From Sipunculus nudus (lineage: Eukaryota; Annelida; Sipuncula; Golfingiida; Sipunculidae), in contig CM049318.1 of NCBI GenBank assembly GCA_026874595.1, forward strand, positions 17,468,241 through 17,532,240: a DNA stretch of 64,000 nt, given 5' to 3'. The notes under the pieces are model-generated. The model did no database searches, was not told the origin of the DNA, and saw only the letters and a program-made list of their open reading frames with translations. This document shows positions 51,534 through 62,334 of the stretch, piece by piece. A program made the translations under genes and the position numbers. Positions within the stretch are counted from its first letter, which is position 1; each line of letters starts with the position of its first letter.

Positions 51534-52515
51534 CATCTGTGCATGCAGCGAAATAAAGGGTGGTGATACCTTGAAGCACTCTGCATATTCCTACCTATTA
51601 ATTTTAGTAACTCATTATTACCTATTGCTTTGCTGTACGCTCTGTGCACGCTTACTAAACAACTTGCAACAAAAAGTTTAGAAATATGCTATAAAGGTAT
51701 CATTAAAAAAAAATCTTGTTAGAATTAAATAAAAATTTGTCCTGTATTATTGCTGAGACGGTCTCCGACTCAGTCGTGCACGCTACCAAAGGAAAATGAT
51801 CTGCAGCCGGACCACCAGCTAGGGTCGCGCTTATATTGAAAAGAAAAACCCTAAATTCTGAACGGTTTAGATCTCATAATTTACTGCGATGGAAACATCA
51901 AAAGATATATGAAATTTTGATGGCTTATTACCATTTTTCATATAATGCAGTATAATGATAATTGTTTAAATTATCACCATGGCTAGCGTATTATTTTGTT
52001 AATTTAGGCAAATAGTCCTGCTAACCCCTCTACATGGTAGCCGCCGACGGCGACGTTTTTGTTGCATCGCCGGCCCACCAAAAGGTTAATGAGGATTATA
52101 GCACGAACGATCTGTTACTCTTGGAAAGGACATGGATACAAAAAAAAATTTCTAATGGTTGTAACTTACCAATTTTTATAGTATGTTGTATGTTGAAAGA
52201 CCTGTAATAAAATATAATCATTCTGGAAAGCACGATGCCTCTGTAACACCAATAATCGATTTATTTGTCGATAAAGAGCTCAATCATAAAGAGCCCGATA
52301 GACGTCTTGCATGAGTTGAGGTCTTGTATAATGCAACAGGGTTTTGTATTATTATGTACGTATTTTTCATCCGGTAGCAATATAGTGCTGTGAACAGGAC
52401 AGTAATGTTTTACTGGTCAAATATTCCATACACATAGCTGTACTGAACATTAATTAATAAGTAAAATCAGTATGTTAAATCGTACAATTGCGTATGGAGT
52501 TTTATAATGATAGTT
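51531..52515. other. Intron 1 sequence, no gene recognised
   Basis: AT-rich sequence without tandem structure that I can support. Confidence 0.4.
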
Positions 52516-52523
52516 AATTGCAG

Positions 52524-52679
52524 GGGCAATCTATTGAGTCCACATTGCGTCAGTCACCAAACAAAGCAACTGAGGGCATTCTTAAGGGCTATATACAAGG
52601 CAACAACTTAAAGAGGCATGGGTTCTCCGTTAACATGTATAATTTGGAAGACCCCAGAGAGTTTGAAGTGCACATTCAA
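52524..52679 (+). CDS. Orphan exon candidate on + strand, function unknown
   Basis: Flanked by acceptor TAGTTAATTGCAG and donor ATTCAA|GTAACT, it is exactly 52 codons, phase 0 on both sides. It encodes QSPNKATEGILKGYIQGNNL and HGFSVNMYNLEDPREFEVH. The composition is protein-like, but I recognise no family and found no partner exon. It lies antisense within intron 1 of the FN3 gene. Confidence 0.35.
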
Positions 52680-53117
52680 GTAACTTGTGTAATGATATTA
52701 CAGAAAACCATATTTAACCTTTTGCTTGTATAATATGCACCAAATAACTTTTTTGGCTCGAGTTTAGAATCCGGTCTTCATTTTCAAGATGGGTCTAACC
52801 TAACTTGACCGTCTTATATTAGTATTAATCAAAATAAGCCATGACATGCCTGATGGTATAACATCGGCATGCCTCTTACTTCTCCATTACGTTAATCCTA
52901 AACATCATATCGTCCATTCGTATACACCCATAACCTCGTCCATGTAGACCGGATTCTATACTCGCTCCAAACTTTTTTTTTCGATCATTTCAATCCTAGA
53001 ATGTACGGGTGTCTGCAGATATATCATTGGTTCCCTCGTCTACGACGCTGTATGAATGTTGCTTGTGAGAGAAATATGAACTTGTTACCACGACAAAATA
53101 AAAAAGTAATAACTTAC

Positions 53118-53181
53118 CAAATCCCAAGGCTGGTGCCCCTGCAAGGAAAGTAACAATAAGTGAAACCGTGGTGATCTGCAT
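53118..53181 (-). CDS. FN3 gene exon 1 (start and signal peptide)
   Basis: ATG at 53,181-53,179, then MQITTVSLIVTFLAGAPALG: a short polar start, a hydrophobic core (VSLIVTFLAG) and small residues before a likely cleavage, i.e. a standard secretory signal peptide. The donor TTTG|GTAAGTT ends the exon in phase 1, matching exon 2. The position 48 bp downstream of a TATA box supports this ATG as the start. Confidence 0.85.
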
Positions 53182-53228
53182 CCTCGGTCGCTTAACAAGT
53201 AACTGTCTTATGACTCTGCGGACACAAG

Positions 53229-53235
53229 TTTTATA
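53229..53235 (-). promoter_or_regulatory. TATA box of the FN3 gene
   Basis: TATAAAA on the - strand, 48 bp before the ATG, within GCGGTTATAAAACTTGTG. A start site about 30 bp downstream (near 53,203) would leave a 5' leader of about 20 nt. Confidence 0.6.
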
Positions 53236-53294
53236 ACCGCATCCCAGCTGTCAAACAATGACATGGTTACCTCGATTCCTGTAATAAGAGGATA

Positions 53295-53308
53295 ACTTCT
53301 AAAGAAGT
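53295..53308. promoter_or_regulatory. Inverted-repeat element upstream of the TATA box
   Basis: ACTTCTAAAGAAGT contains TTC-N4-GAA, the arrangement bound by STAT-type factors, about 60 bp upstream of the TATA box. Short sites occur by chance, so this is only a candidate. Confidence 0.25.
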
Positions 53309-53309
53309 C

Positions 53310-54780
53310 TGATCGTGGCGACTGACTTCGGTACACCTGGTGACATTCACAAATGTTCCGCTGCATAAGTGATTTTTTTCCTATCTTGATGTGGGATTTT
53401 GGCCTACTAAGGTGAATGATACGTCTCATCGCACGCTATGCCCGAGTGCTTTCCGCAAATCTGATTGTGCCGCTCTGGCGTTTGTTTTGGAACAATGGGT
53501 TTTAGTGTTGAGGCAAAAGCTCAACAAGGGCCATATTCAAAGAGATACCGCTACAGGCGGTAAAATAATCTGTGTGTGGTTTCATTTTAACCGCCAGGAT
53601 GTCTCTTTTCTAAAACCGATAGTGTGGTTGCCACAAGTGTGCACAATGCACTGATTTAGCCCTTTTCCCGCCAAAACATTTTCTTGGTATTTTGAATTTA
53701 TTGCAGTTATGTGGTTAAGGGCTACCAAAGATGGTTGCATCAACTCTAGGTGATAGAAAAGGCACAAATGAATATATTTCATAACAATTTATGCTAGTTA
53801 TGGGCAGTGGCGTCGATGTATCTTCCCGGGGTGTAGGGGCTGGGGATGACACACACATACATGGATCTTTTTAGCGTCTGTATGATACATTACATGTATT
53901 ACATGTATATTACAATTAAGTATAAGGTTTTAGAAAATAAGGTACTATGTTTCAACTATAAGTTCGTTCTAAACTAGGTTTAGATAAAAATATCATAATT
54001 AGCTCATAAATAGATCCAAAGTTTATACTTCTTTTTATCAATATCTTTCATTTGCAATATAATAATATTAATTATTTGAATAGTGGGTGGAAGATTACAT
54101 TGACCATCCCCCTTTTTGGCTTTGATCACACCCCCCTGCCAAAAAGTGTGTCTCCCCTATATTGACTCCCCTTGTAATGGGATTCAAGGCCAACGTGTAA
54201 CAAGTATACGGATTTCCGATTCATAATTCCGAATATCCCTCCGCTGTAAATATTATTTTGAAGGTAATGGCTCAGACATTAACAATAGTATGTTACAGTT
54301 TTGCAAAATACCTTAATTAACAATCAATTGTAGAATTTCAGAAATAACTTAAATATTAAAATGACCGAAAATGTGTATACCCATATGACCGATATTGTGG
54401 GCTCCAGCCAGCAAAAGATCATTCATGTAGGTTCACCCATCAAATAAAAAATTACTTAATATTTAGAAATAACAATTAGATGATCAAGAAGGGTACAGGT
54501 CCTGTTATTTGATACTGAAAATGTTTCAAATTCCTCATATTTTCAACGAAAATTCTGAAACTTCTCCACCCCAGACGAGGAACCCCAATCCAGCCTACCC
54601 ACTCTGCCTGTACACATTCGGCATAGCCGGACTTTGAGGCGTAAAAATACATGCTCCCAACCCCAGTCCTCATATCAAGATTGCGTCCATATTCCTACAC
54701 AAAAAGCGTTACTTTTATTGAAAAAAAAAATTGTATTGGAGGTGTGTGTAGGGCTATATTTATGGTACACCCCGCACACA
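53310..54780. other. Upstream intergenic DNA, no gene recognised
   Basis: Open frames under 90 codons without motifs. At 53,805 GGCAGTGGCGTCGATGTATC, with the C-rich run CATCCCCCTTTTTGGC near 54,105, resembles ends of common invertebrate repeats but gives no full element. Confidence 0.4.
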
Positions 54781-54785
54781 AGAGA

Positions 54786-54818
<33 letters not shown>

Positions 54819-54819
54819 G
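54786..54819. repeat. (TG)n microsatellite
   Basis: About 34 bp of TG repeats with one TTTG interruption, followed by a poly-C run at 54,841-54,852. Confidence 0.95.
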
Positions 54820-54999
54820 GAGGGGGTCGAGGTCCCCAATCCCCCCCCCCCCTCTCCTTGGTCCGGATAAGAAGTCATTGTCCCCGTAATTGCAAATGGA
54901 ATTCTCGCCCCTGCAAATCAAACCAAAAATTTAGGTCTGTTAAATAAGATTATACGGAAGCGTATTGCTGCCACCCTTGTAAAAGAAAAATAAATTATT

Positions 55000-55167
55000 T
55001 ATCTCGTACGTACGACATAGTATCTCGTACGTACGACAAACTATCTCGTACGTACGACATATTATCTCGTACGTACGACATAATATCTCGTGCGTACGAC
55101 ATATTATCTCGTACGTACGACAAACTATCTCGTACGTTCGACAAATTATCTCGTACGTACGACATAA
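55000..55167. repeat. Exact 21-bp tandem repeat with a 12-bp palindrome, 8 units
   Basis: Eight consecutive units of exactly 21 bp follow TATCTCGTACGTACGACATA plus one base. Six units keep the perfect palindrome TCGTACGTACGA; one has GTGCG and one has GTTCG in its place. The last three bases of the unit vary (TAG, AAC, TAT, TAA). There are no spacers, so this is a satellite-like array and not a CRISPR. Confidence 0.97.
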
Positions 55168-55669
55168 TTAATCTTACGCAACTGATTCACAGAATGCACA
55201 ACAGGCCTACTGATATATGTATAACGAATATGTATATGTTAAATAATGCGTGTTCGTACCCTAACTACACAACATCTATACCTTGCAAACCGTCGGAACA
55301 CCGTTGAAAAAAAAATACATATGTTTATTTATTCATTTATTTATTTATTTATACCATAAATTTAAATGCTATTCGATTTATCATTGTTTCTTTGTGTCAA
55401 GGTTTCGGAAATATTTCAAGGAAATTAAATTGATCAAATCGTTGTCTATACAGAAATTTTTTTATTAGGTAATTAAATTCTGTTGGCAGTGTATGATGTT
55501 ATAATGATGGGCCTGTCATAATATTAATAAGAAAAAAATATTGCCTTTGCCTAATTGAAACTACCTTTTGGGGAAGGAAGGGTTCGGACAAGAGGTACAG
55601 CTAACAAATAGCCTGATTGTAAGTGATTGAGAATGGATATATGTGGGGTAGGTTTCTTATATTCAAAAA

Positions 55670-56383
55670 TTGATCTGTATAAGAACTAGATTTATGACAT
55701 AACGCACAGTGTCACTCGCCCTACTGTAAACGGCACGAATCAAGCACTTCGTTTCATAATATATGAATCAGGAACCTCTCCTTACGGGCATCTCTGTATT
55801 ACAGACACCTCTATATTGACACTCAAGGTTCATATTCTTTTGTAATAATATGTATTTTGTCTCACTTTATTTACTCATTTTGGCTGAATGCGAAAGTTTT
55901 TCAGCAAATCCATGCCGATACACAGGCTTATTATCTCCTGTTTACCGGTTTTGTATACGTTAATTTATGGTTCTGTGTGTGAGTAAACACAGTGCGCCTT
56001 TGTCTGTTAACTATAAGAAGACCGTGTGACCAGAAGCAAGATCTTAGGATAGCACATGCTACAATTATAGAAAAAGAGAAGATTCATAAAACAAAAAACA
56101 CCCAGAAAAGCTTGGAAAAACTTGATTTGTGAAGTTTATTTTTTCGGCCACCAGGTGGCGTGTGCGCTGTTGGTTTTTCTTCATTGATCGCGCCTGGGGC
56201 AAGTTTTTTTTCCCACTTGTACACAGGAGAAAGCAAACGAATAACAAAATATTGAAAGATACCGTAATAGTTTAAGGAGAATAAACTGTATTTCATGTAT
56301 ACCCAAAATACCTGGTTTGTATAATGTAAATAGGTCCTTTTTTTTCATTGAAACTCTCTACTATACAATCGGCTCTCTCTCTT

Positions 56384-56481
<98 letters not shown>

Positions 56482-57050
56482 CATTTATGTGTGTGTGTGT
56501 GCGTGTATGTTTGTGTGTGTGTGTGAAAAGACTGAAAGCCTTGGGATATAATACCAGCGTTGTGTTAGAATGGCTCAGCCGTGGGTACTATTATTGTCAT
56601 TAGTAATACATGTAATGTCTATCGGGGAATTCCCATGCTTATATAGCAAATTTGAAATGGAAATAAAATTTAGAATCGAGACCAATCATTTAGAAACGAG
56701 GAAAAAAAATACAGCGCTCACGCCACCTGGTGGTGGTACTGCATAAATTCACAATTCTAGGGTTTTCAAACTTCTCTAGGTGTTTCTTCTTTCATGTTTC
56801 TTTTCTTTTTTTATATAATTGTCGCATGTGCGCGACCAAGATCTTTCCTTTGGTCACACGTCCTTCATATGTTATCACTTTACTGACACTTATAGAGGTT
56901 CTGTAATACAAAGATGCCCATTAGGAGAGGTTCCTGATTCTTTTATTATGTAACGAAGTGATTGATCCCATAAGTTGAACTTCATGCCGTTTACAGAAGG
57001 GCGAGTTACACGTACATGTACCACATACAAGATCTTATACCAATCCGCAA
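55670..57050. mobile_element. 1.4-kb imperfect palindrome (foldback-like element)
   Basis: The two sides are inverted copies. CTGTAAACGGCACGAA and TCAGGAACCTCTCCTTACGG (left, 55,723-55,792) match the reverse of 56,910-57,000 (CTGTAAACGGCATGAA; TCAGGAACCTCTCCTAATGG). CCACCAGGTGGCGTGTGCGC at 56,148 matches the reverse of 56,714-56,733 with one change. Arms of about 500 bp flank a central spacer with a (CT)n(TA)n(GT)n run. No coding capacity is seen. A target duplication was not identified. Confidence 0.7.
56380..56524. repeat. (CT)n(TA)n(GT)n compound microsatellite
   Basis: Three dinucleotide runs in succession at the centre of the 1.4-kb palindrome. Confidence 0.97.
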
Positions 57051-58030
57051 ATGAGACAAATCTGAGGTGTAGATTTTTCCACCACTTCAGCCTGACAATG
57101 AGGTTATGACATATTTAAAATTTCGTAATCTTCTGCCACATATTAAACGCACGTCCATGAGTGCTACTTTTTAATATATTTTTTTAATAATTTAGTTCAA
57201 AATAAAAATTATACGTACCCCATTAAATAAATTGTTGTCTGTTCAGCTACCCATCAATCATATAAATGGCTGTATATGCATTAAATAGTTCTAAAGATCA
57301 ACTACACGTTCCGTTATGTATAAATCTTGTTCTCAGAAAGTTCAGTTTAGAATATTAGAAACCTGCCCTACAAATATACAGGTGGCAGCAATACGCTTCG
57401 TAATTTCTGGGTTACTCTGCGTACCTCAGAATGGTCTGCAGGTAATTACTGCCAAGAAAGGTTCTTATATATCCTTTGTGACGGATATAAGAGCTTGTTT
57501 ATCTGAATGCTATTAGTAAACACGGTATATGCGCCGTTTTGACTAACAGAAAATAAATACATGTAATTGAAGGAGGTTGCTTCCATATGTGTGGATTTTT
57601 AAACGTCACTTGCCAAAAGAAAAGGCCATTTGCGAAACCCTTGATGGTCTGTCTTGTCGCTAGATGTCCTTGTTGAATATGTTTGGATAACTCTGTCGGG
57701 TCCCGACATGTTATTAACACGTGGACTTATAAATAAATAGAACACCCTGTGTATCTTGTTCCTTTTTTTTTAATGAAAGATATCTAGGTATGAAGGAGTC
57801 CAAAATTGTGGCCCGAGATCTTATTGAATGTGAGCAGAGACCTTCGGCCCCTTGTTACGAGATCGTTGTTAGTGGTCTGACTTTGTGTGGTCCGAGATCG
57901 CAAAGGTCCGAGGTTTCCGGAAAGCTTGAATGACACAATCGGCACGATTATTCTGTCATCTATTTTTTGTTTTTATTTTCTGGATTATCCTACACAGGAC
58001 ACGACGAAAGATTGCATTCCTGCCGAATAA
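57051..58030. other. No gene recognised
   Basis: Open frames of about 70 codons on both strands lack motifs and splice context. No repeat was identified. Confidence 0.4.
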
Positions 58031-58039
58031 CTGGTCAGA

Positions 58040-58262
58040 AACGGATCCGGGGGGGGGATCCAGGGGTCTGAACCTCCCCTTTTTCAATCGCCTCAACTTT
58101 CATTAAGGGTTTAAGACCAAACTTTGCCACATGACTCCTCCTCCTCCCCCCCCCCCCCCCCCCGCCATTTGTTAACGGACGCGGGGACCTTTTAAGGGTT
58201 TTTCATTAGTCCTTCTGGGTTAGACCCCGCTTTTTTCCAAAATCCTTGATCCGCCCATGCCT
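58040..58262. mobile_element. Possible short non-autonomous element
   Basis: The left side has GGGGGGGGGATCCAGGGGTC then TGAACCTCCCC. The right side has GGGTTAGACCCCGC and CAAAATCCTTGATCCGCCCA, whose reverse contains GATCAAGGATTTTG and GCGGGGTCTAACCC. The ends are roughly inverted and surround a poly-C run (58,146-58,162). The inverted match is imperfect. Confidence 0.35.
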
Positions 58263-58469
58263 GTGGCTATTTTAAACATTGGTGTGAGGACAAATGTAAC
58301 CTCACTGCAAATACATGCTCCTTCCAGTCACGTGACCCACTTGGTAACACTCTCATTACGTGTCCTTCGAGCTCCCATGTATGGTCTGTCGTCATCTGTC
58401 AGTTTATTGTGAACTCTGGAACCACTCGGTAATTTTTTTTTTATGAAATTAGAAATTTAAATTGATTCT

Positions 58470-58990
58470 TTCGATTTCAAAAACCAATGACCTTGGTCAA
58501 AAAAGCCGAAATAAGCTGAATTTTTTATGTGAACCCCAAATTTGATACGCAAATAGTTTCAACCTATTTCTTGGATGTGATTGAAAACTGGTGACCTCGA
58601 CCTGGACTTTCAAGTTAAAATCAGGGGAATTCTTGCTCACTGTTTCTAGATTTCTTTTGAATGTGGTAACTATTGAAGCACTGAATATTCTTTTTTTTAA
58701 TTGATACACAAGTTGTATCAACCAAGTTCCTGATGGTAAACCGATAACTTTGTCACTCATTCTTCAAGATCAAATCAGTTAAAACAGAAATATTATTAAA
58801 TGCTATGACTTTTGATACGCTCAATATATTTTCATGAAATTCGACATGTGAATTCTATCTAAATAAATCACTGATGTGTCGTAAAATTGATGCCCTGGAC
58901 CTTCATCTACAAGGGCAAATCTTCATAATTCTAGGTTTTGTTACCCCCAGATGTTTCTAAAATTAGGGATGGCAGTCTAAAATAGATTGG
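58470..58990. repeat. Degenerate repeat block with TGACCTTGA-like motifs, block 1
   Basis: Shares phrases with 61,660-62,330: AATGACCTTGGTCAAAAAAG, GTGACCTCGACCTGGAC, TTTCAAGTTAAAATCAGG and TGATGCCCTGGACCTTCATC. Units are diverged and unevenly spaced here. Confidence 0.55.
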
Positions 58991-59099
58991 AGACATAACA
59001 GTCCTTGTTTTTTATAAATAAACTCAATCTAGTTGTTTTAAAAGGGGGCTGTGGTGATGAACCAGGATATATATTTCATTGCATTCAACTTAGATCGCT

Positions 59100-60250
59100 G
59101 AATTATAAAGTACACTACAAAATATTTCCTACTTAATTGCTTGCCGGAAATCTTCCCCACTTGCTTGCCCACGAGGCAACAATGTTACAGGAATCTTTTA
59201 GAAACTGACATATCAAAGTTCTTCACTTGTATCTCGAAATTGTTTTTTTTTTTCAATTTTGGAATACGGCCGCTAGGGGGCGCTGGATGCAAACATCCCC
59301 TACATCTCCTGCTTTGGCCAGTTCTCCAAAATTATAAGCCTCAGTTCCATAAACTATAGCTTATTTTCTTTCTCTTATCTCATCTATAATCTGGTGTGGT
59401 CATCTGGTCTCAATCTTGTGTCACCTTGTCCGGGTGTTTGTCTGTTTGTCAGTCGTCCTCAAATTCGCCTGCTTGCTTTTTCTTGCGTCTCACATATAGG
59501 ATTCTACAGACCCAAGTTTTGCAGAAATCCTTTTTAAACTGCTACATCTTATGTCTTACAGTAATATCCCCAAATTTTATTTTTCATTTCTTTTATATGG
59601 CCGCTAGGGGTTGCTGAACTCGACTCTCAATCACATATCATTTTTTGACCATATCTCCAAAACTGTACTTCTGAAATACATAAACATTAGCTTTTTCTCT
59701 TCCTCTGGGTCTTCTCCACCGCCTGGTTAAGTCACCTTATCTAAATCCTGTGTCACTTGGTCAGTATGTCGGTCTGTTTGTCAGTTGTCCTCAATTTCGG
59801 CTGGTTGCTTGTTCTTGCTTCTCACATATAGCATTCTACTGGCCACAGTTTTGCAGGAACCCTTTTGAAACTGGGATATCTTATAGCATACACTAATATC
59901 TCAAAAGGATTTTTTTTTCATTTTCGGGATATGGCCACTATGGGGCGTTGTACCAGAACCACTACAAGGTATCATTTTTGGGCCATATCTCCAAACCTGT
60001 GAACCTAATATACATAAACTATAAGTCATTTTGTTTCTAAAAACCTTCTCCATATGATAATCTAGTCACCTGTTAGCTCAGATGTGTCAGTGTGTCAGTA
60101 TGTCTGTATATTTCCTCGTTCATGTTTCTTATTTGAGATAAAATGTCGTTAAACAGGCCACAACTTCTCAGCAATCGCTTTGAAAGTCAATCAATTGATA
60201 GAAAACCGACAGTTTGTTCTTTCTGTCCGTCTGTCTATCATTTCAATTTC
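59100..60250. repeat. 331-bp tandem repeat, about 3.3 copies
   Basis: GGCCGCTAGGGG recurs at 59,268 and 59,599, and as GGCCACTATGGGG at 59,933 (331 and 334 bp). TTTTGCAG(A/G)AA(T/C)CC(T)TTTT and GTGTCAC(C)TTGTC recur with the same spacing. Copies are roughly 75-80% similar by eye. The 3' side fades after 60,180. Frames through it are not coding. Confidence 0.85.
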
Positions 60251-60326
60251 CGGCTAGCATACGACCTGCTGTCGTCTAGTTTTACTTCATGATGATGTAC
60301 AAAAAAGATATTTGTTGAGTCTCCTA

Positions 60327-60484
60327 GGGTGTGTTGCAATAAGGTGACTTAAGTCATGTAGGTGACTTAAGCCTAGGGGCATCTGTGTGTCACCATGGTA
60401 ACCATTATGACGTCACAATTGTAATCATGGTATTTAGGCCCCCAACTGGGCTTAAGTCCAGTAAAATGTTATTGCAACAGGCCC
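60327..60484. mobile_element. 158-bp MITE-like element with TGTTGCAATAA ends
   Basis: The left end GGGTGTGTTGCAATAAGGTG and the right end in reverse GGGCCTGTTGCAATAACATT form a 16-bp imperfect inverted repeat. Inside, GACTTAAGCCTAGGGGC and GGGCTTAAGTCC form a second inverted pair. A target duplication was not evident. Confidence 0.6.
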
Positions 60485-60489
60485 CACAT

Positions 60490-61655
60490 CACCACAGCAT
60501 TAATGTAATGAGCTCCAAATACAGAAGGCTTACCATCTCCATAGTTGCAAGACCTTTTTTTAAAACAATTGTGACGTCGATAAGTTCGGTCTCGTATAAC
60601 GTCGCATTGACTGACGTCATCAGCTGGAATTGCGATATCTCTGTTCTTCAGTGAAGCATATTTGGTAATCATTGTAAAATATTCGGCCATATTTTGGATT
60701 ATTTGTCTCATACAAATTCAGTACGACGTAATACAGTAGTATTTACGTTGTAGTCCTGCTCCCTTTGGCCTAGAACTTTTTATATTGTCTCCTTTGTACA
60801 GGTATATCCCACAAACACATCAGGATATGGGTTCTGGTACAGACTGCATGTGTTTTGTGTGGGAGAGTTGCCCAAATTATGCATTTTTTCCCTTTTCGGG
60901 TGATTGACTGATTATATTGCAAGAGGTAACTTGATTGGTTGCACGCAAACTGCTCTGCTAATAATCCATAAATTAGGCCCAATCACCTATCTGACCTTTT
61001 TAACGAAAGGTAATCCCTTGGAGTTTATATAAAAAAAAATAGGCCGGGAAATGTGGATATCACCGCAAACAGGCTGCTTGTTTTGTTAATATCAAAGTGG
61101 TTATAATATATGAGCGCCCTCCAATATAAACAAAGCAAAATCAACAAGGGCATCTGGCAGCAAGTCAAATAAGCCAGAGCTTTGCAAATGGAGTTCGAGG
61201 GTCAGAATGTATATCTAGATGAGAACGGATTTGCCGATCTGACACCGGGGCATAACAAGGAGAAAACAATTGAAACCTATTGTTCTTTATCATTTCTTTT
61301 TCTCATGCTGTTTTTGCCATCAAGCACAAAGTCAAGAATAGAGGACATATAACTTGCAAATAGCTCCATTGCTATACTGAAATACGGAGCCTCGTTGTGC
61401 TAATAACATTTACAAGGATAATTAAATTAAAGATAAAAAAAAACATACAAAAAAAAATGAAACGACTTAATATGTTCCACTATTCTTGCACTCTTATAAT
61501 ACACTTATAATACAGATTTGTTTTTTTTTTTACAGTCAATTTATTCGATTAGCATGAGTTTGGACTTCAGTTATTACCCCCCCCCCCATCCCTCCATCGG
61601 AGCCATCTTGTTTTTAGAGCCATCGTCCGTCGTCGTTGTCATCTGTTTTTTATTT
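60490..61655. other. No gene recognised
   Basis: Several open frames of 70-90 codons without motifs. A poly-C run lies at 61,577-61,586. Confidence 0.4.
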
Positions 61656-61659
61656 TTTT

Positions 61660-62330
61660 TTAAGTCAATAACTTTTAAAGGGTGAGTTTAAAAATCGGTG
61701 ACCTTGGTCTTCATTTTCATCTTCAAATCTGCCTTAAAGTAAAATTTGTGTGAACCCTTTATATATTGAAGTACTCTCACAAGCCAAATAATATTTAATC
61801 TTGCGAATGCGATCATTTTTGTAGGGTCTTCATACGAGTTTGAAAACCTGTGACTTTGGCCTTCATCTTTAAGTTCAAATCTGGTGAAATATAAAATTTT
61901 GGTGAGCCCCATAACTTTTTTAGTATTTCACACTTTTTCCTCAAATTTAGTACATGACTTGTTTCAACCAAATTCTTGGACGAGTTTGAAAATCGGTGAC
62001 CTTGACCAGGATATTCAGGTTCAAAAGAGCCGAATTATAGTTAGTGTTAATAACTCATGCAGTTTTGCATATTTTTTTCTCTCACATTCGACACACAACT
62101 TGTTACAACTGAGTTCTCGCAAAAGTTTGGGTACTGGAGATCTTGACCTTGATCTCCATGGACACATTTGCACAATTTCAGGATTTGTGTGATCCCTATA
62201 ACTTCGAAAGAACTGAAGATTTTTTTTTCTCAAATTTTACACACTAGTTCATTCAAATCTTAGAGGTAGTCGAAAACCAGTGACCTTGATCTTAAAGTTC
62301 AAATATGCTGAATCTAGAATAATTGTTTTT
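61660..62330. repeat. About 145-bp tandem repeat with TGACCTTGA motifs, block 2
   Basis: The phrase CGGTGACCTTG and relatives recur at 61,699, 61,851, 61,997, 62,144 and 62,281 (spacings 152, 146, 147, 137). Each unit then carries AAGTTCAAAT(C/A)TG and, farther on, TTTTTCTCAAATTT plus ACAACTTGTT-like sequence. Five units; the last three keep TGACCTTGA exactly. Confidence 0.8.
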
Positions 62331-62334
62331 TTTA

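Larger units (their letters stand above)
36107..53181 (-). other. Complete eight-exon gene: secreted protein with three fibronectin III domains
   Basis: Eight exons on the - strand (53,181-53,118; 49,651-49,449; 44,160-43,896; 42,333-42,212; 39,906-39,723; 39,275-39,164; 37,598-37,420; 36,159-36,107) join with phases 1, 0, 1, 0, 1, 2, 1 and GT/AG at every intron. The sum is 1,182 nt, 393 codons plus stop. Predicted protein: signal peptide (about residues 1-20), FN3 domain 1 (about 33-135), linker (about 137-177), FN3 domain 2 (about 178-280), FN3 domain 3 (281-376) and a short tail (377-393). Four N-glycosylation sequons (NIT, NGT, NDT, NAT) fit an extracellular protein. No transmembrane helix or GPI-type tail is visible. 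FN3 tandems occur in cytokine receptors and adhesion molecules; a soluble receptor-like role is a guess. I recognise no specific family. Confidence 0.88.

Noticed and set aside
55000-55167. CRISPR array
   Set aside because: The 21-bp units are directly adjacent with no unique spacers, in an animal-type genome.
57316-57516. 66-codon frame on the + strand
   Set aside because: No homology recognised, no splice context, length expected by chance.
59141-59617. Two frames of 72-73 codons as coding exons
   Set aside because: They lie in the 331-bp tandem repeat and are not kept between its units.
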